From contig BQKZ01001822.1 in assembly GCA_036244855.1 (NCBI GenBank), forward strand, positions 1-29,979: DNA of 29,979 nt. The letters are read 5' to 3'. Under the pieces are notes generated by a model, which did not search any database, was not told the DNA's origin, and saw only the letters and a program-made list of their open reading frames with translations. The translations under genes were made by a program, and so were the position numbers. The stretch's first letter is position 1; each line of letters begins with the position of its first letter. Origin of the DNA: Temnopleurus reevesii (Eukaryota; Echinodermata; Echinoidea; Temnopleuroida; Temnopleuridae). Shown piece by piece: positions 28,582-29,979 of the stretch.

Positions 28582-29137
28582 CAGACATTGATGTGCGCTC
28601 AGTGGATGAAGAAAAATACAATGATCAATCTGTGAAGAGTTGAGCAAAATCCAACAATCCATTCAAAAGTTATGAATTTTCAAAGTTTGGATTTAAACTC
28701 CTCATGGGCTCATCAAATTGGCAACGTACAGGCACAAAATGGCTGCCAACATGGAGAACTCTCCATTCACTTTGTACATAGAATTTTACATTTTCTTCTT
28801 TTTTTTTCTAGAAAAGTAGACAAAATTGTACTTTTCTCTTCAAGTATGATATGGACATTTTAATTCTGAATGCATTTCGGAATGAACTTTGTTGATTTAT
28901 TGTCTACTTTTCTATCAAAAGAAGAAAATATGAAATTCTGTGTACAAAGTGAATGAAGAGTTCTCCATGTTGGCAGCCATTTTGTGCCTGTACATTGCCA
29001 ATTTAAGTAGCCCATGAGGGGTTTAAATCCAAACTTTGAAAATTCATAACCTTTAAATGGATTGTTGGATTTTGCTCAATTTTTCACAGTTTGATCATTG
29101 TATTTTTCTTCATCCACCGAGAGTGCATCAATGTCTG
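28582..29137. repeat. Fold-back element with ~240-nt arms
   Basis: 28582-28827 and 28900-29137 are long imperfect inverted copies (e.g. GCACAAAATGGCTGCCAACA against its complement). The arm ends are CAGACATTGATG and CATCAATGTCTG. On the right the sequence runs on as GGTGCAGTTCCCCTTTAA, a common transposon-end phrase with no partner on the left, so the left end is probably truncated. Confidence 0.85.
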
Positions 29138-29607
29138 GGTGCAGTTCCCCTTTAAGAACCCATTGGAGGCAATATTCATTCTGAAAAATCGAGGAAAATT
29201 AGTTAATTGAAATGTCGAGTATTTGTTCACATATTTTTCCCCATACCACGACCCGTCCTTGTCATATTTGTACTGGTACATCCTGGCATTCTGATACATA
29301 ACATTCAACACGCTTCATTTATTGGACTCTCCTCCTTGGGCATCATTTTGGTATAGACACTTTCATCAGGAAGTAAGGTTTGAGCCTTATACGTATACCA
29401 GTACACTTTAATACCGTGCTACTACACTTTAGGGAAAAGATACAAAATTCATTGGGACACTGACCTTCATAAACCGAAATTAACCGTTACAATATGCCAA
29501 ACCTCTTCCTGCTAAGATTTACTTTAGAGGTTGGGCGAAACACCCGGAGATCGAGGAATATGTAACAAAAAAAAATGAATGTATTCTAAAAGTAAAGTAA
29601 CGCATAA

Positions 29608-29715
29608 AGGCCCGTTCACACAGGAGCGACAAAACGCTGCGACAAAACGCCGCGACATGCAGCCGCGTTTTGTCGCAGCGACAACCCGTGCACACTGGAG
29701 CGTTTTGTAGCGCGA
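29608..29715. repeat. GC-rich hairpin element (possible transposon end)
   Basis: CGCTGCGACAAAACGC (29635-29650) and its exact reverse complement (29665-29680) flank 14 nt. Before and after are variants CCGTTCACACAGGAGCGAC and CCGTGCACACTGGAGCG. The sequence is strikingly GC- and CpG-rich for this window. It reads as a dispersed repeat or the subterminal part of a DNA transposon. Confidence 0.6.
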
Positions 29716-29769
29716 TATATGCAAATTGGGAAATATTATGTAAATTACTCCCTGTCATACATGGCTGAA

Positions 29770-29970
29770 GAGAAATTGCTAATTTTTTTGCTGATTTGCT
29801 ACTTTCAAGAAATAGAAAAAGTCGCTATCATTGGGATCACGCCCATCAAAGCGGCTAGAGACGAAGACAAAGGCGAATACTTTTTTTCATCACTAGCCCC
29901 AACCGACCGATCCTCACAATTTGAAATTTATCATTGTCAGATGTATAGTGTGGCAATTGATAAACGATGA
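29770..29970 (+). pseudogene. Possible N-terminal fragment of a PIF/Harbinger-like transposase
   Basis: The frame reads MAEEKLLIFLLICYFQE then GITPIKAARDEDKGEYFF...QFEIYHCQMYSV before a stop near 29970. The pattern (H/T)P-I-x-x-x-R-x-E-x-K-G-E-Y ... F-x-x-Y-x-x-M-S resembles the region before the DDE nuclease in PIF/Harbinger proteins. It follows the hairpin repeat at 29608-29715. It is short, ends early and reaches the window edge, so this is a weak call. Confidence 0.3.
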
Positions 29971-29979
29971 ATGACAAAT

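Noticed and set aside
28306..28662. 118-codon minus-strand frame
   Set aside because: Cys/Phe/Leu-rich without a family motif; partly enters the fold-back element.

Overview
This is eukaryotic, intron-rich, AT-rich animal DNA, most likely from an echinoderm (sea urchin-like) or another marine invertebrate. The reasons are short exons with GT/AG junctions, dense small inverted-repeat elements, a tRNA-derived SINE, long microsatellites and homopolymer G/C runs. The species call is inference. A single N at 26633 in a GA/G-rich tract points to a draft assembly.

Two protein genes can be rebuilt, and they diverge head to head. On the minus strand, nine coding exons between 12445 and 2804 join in frame into a 1047-residue lebercilin (LCA5 family), a protein of the ciliary base and axoneme. 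The lebercilin coiled coil is in residues ~206-400, with a long charged helix after it and the conserved acidic C-terminal tail. On the plus strand, eight coding exons between 16968 and 23937 join in frame into a 453-residue membrane protein of the DUF21/CNNM-CorC family (DUF21 plus a CBS pair, closest in layout to the plant DUF21 proteins). The first coding exon of each gene appears to be preceded by a noncoding exon, and the likely shared promoter region lies between about 14.06 and 15.75 kb.

Region by region: 1-2803 is the 3' flank of LCA5 with small repeats. 2804-12534 is LCA5 exons and introns; the introns hold a SINE, inverted-repeat elements, a near-perfect palindrome and a 90-bp tandem repeat. 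12535-14059 is the LCA5 5' intron with a CpG-rich patch. 14060-16962 is the divergent promoter region plus a 5' intron of the DUF21 gene with an ATT microsatellite. 16963-23937 is the DUF21 gene; its introns hold a hammerhead-ribozyme-like motif, a tandemly duplicated exon and about 950 bp of GAT-type microsatellite. 23938-29979 has no recognisable host gene but is rich in repeats: an inverted repeat, a ~1.2-kb tandem duplication ending in GA tracts, a ~120-bp terminal-inverted-repeat family in three copies, a 556-bp fold-back element, and a possible PIF/Harbinger-like fragment at the right edge.

The observations most worth following are: (1) a duplicated DUF21-gene exon whose ten differences from its partner are all synonymous, and which has an internal phase-matched splice donor that would add 37 residues; (2) a 40-nt motif on the minus strand at 17359-17398 that meets the hammerhead ribozyme core with stems I and III fully paired; (3) two phase-symmetric exons in lebercilin whose removal restores an uninterrupted charged helix, one of them carrying extra copies of a YxPSF motif.
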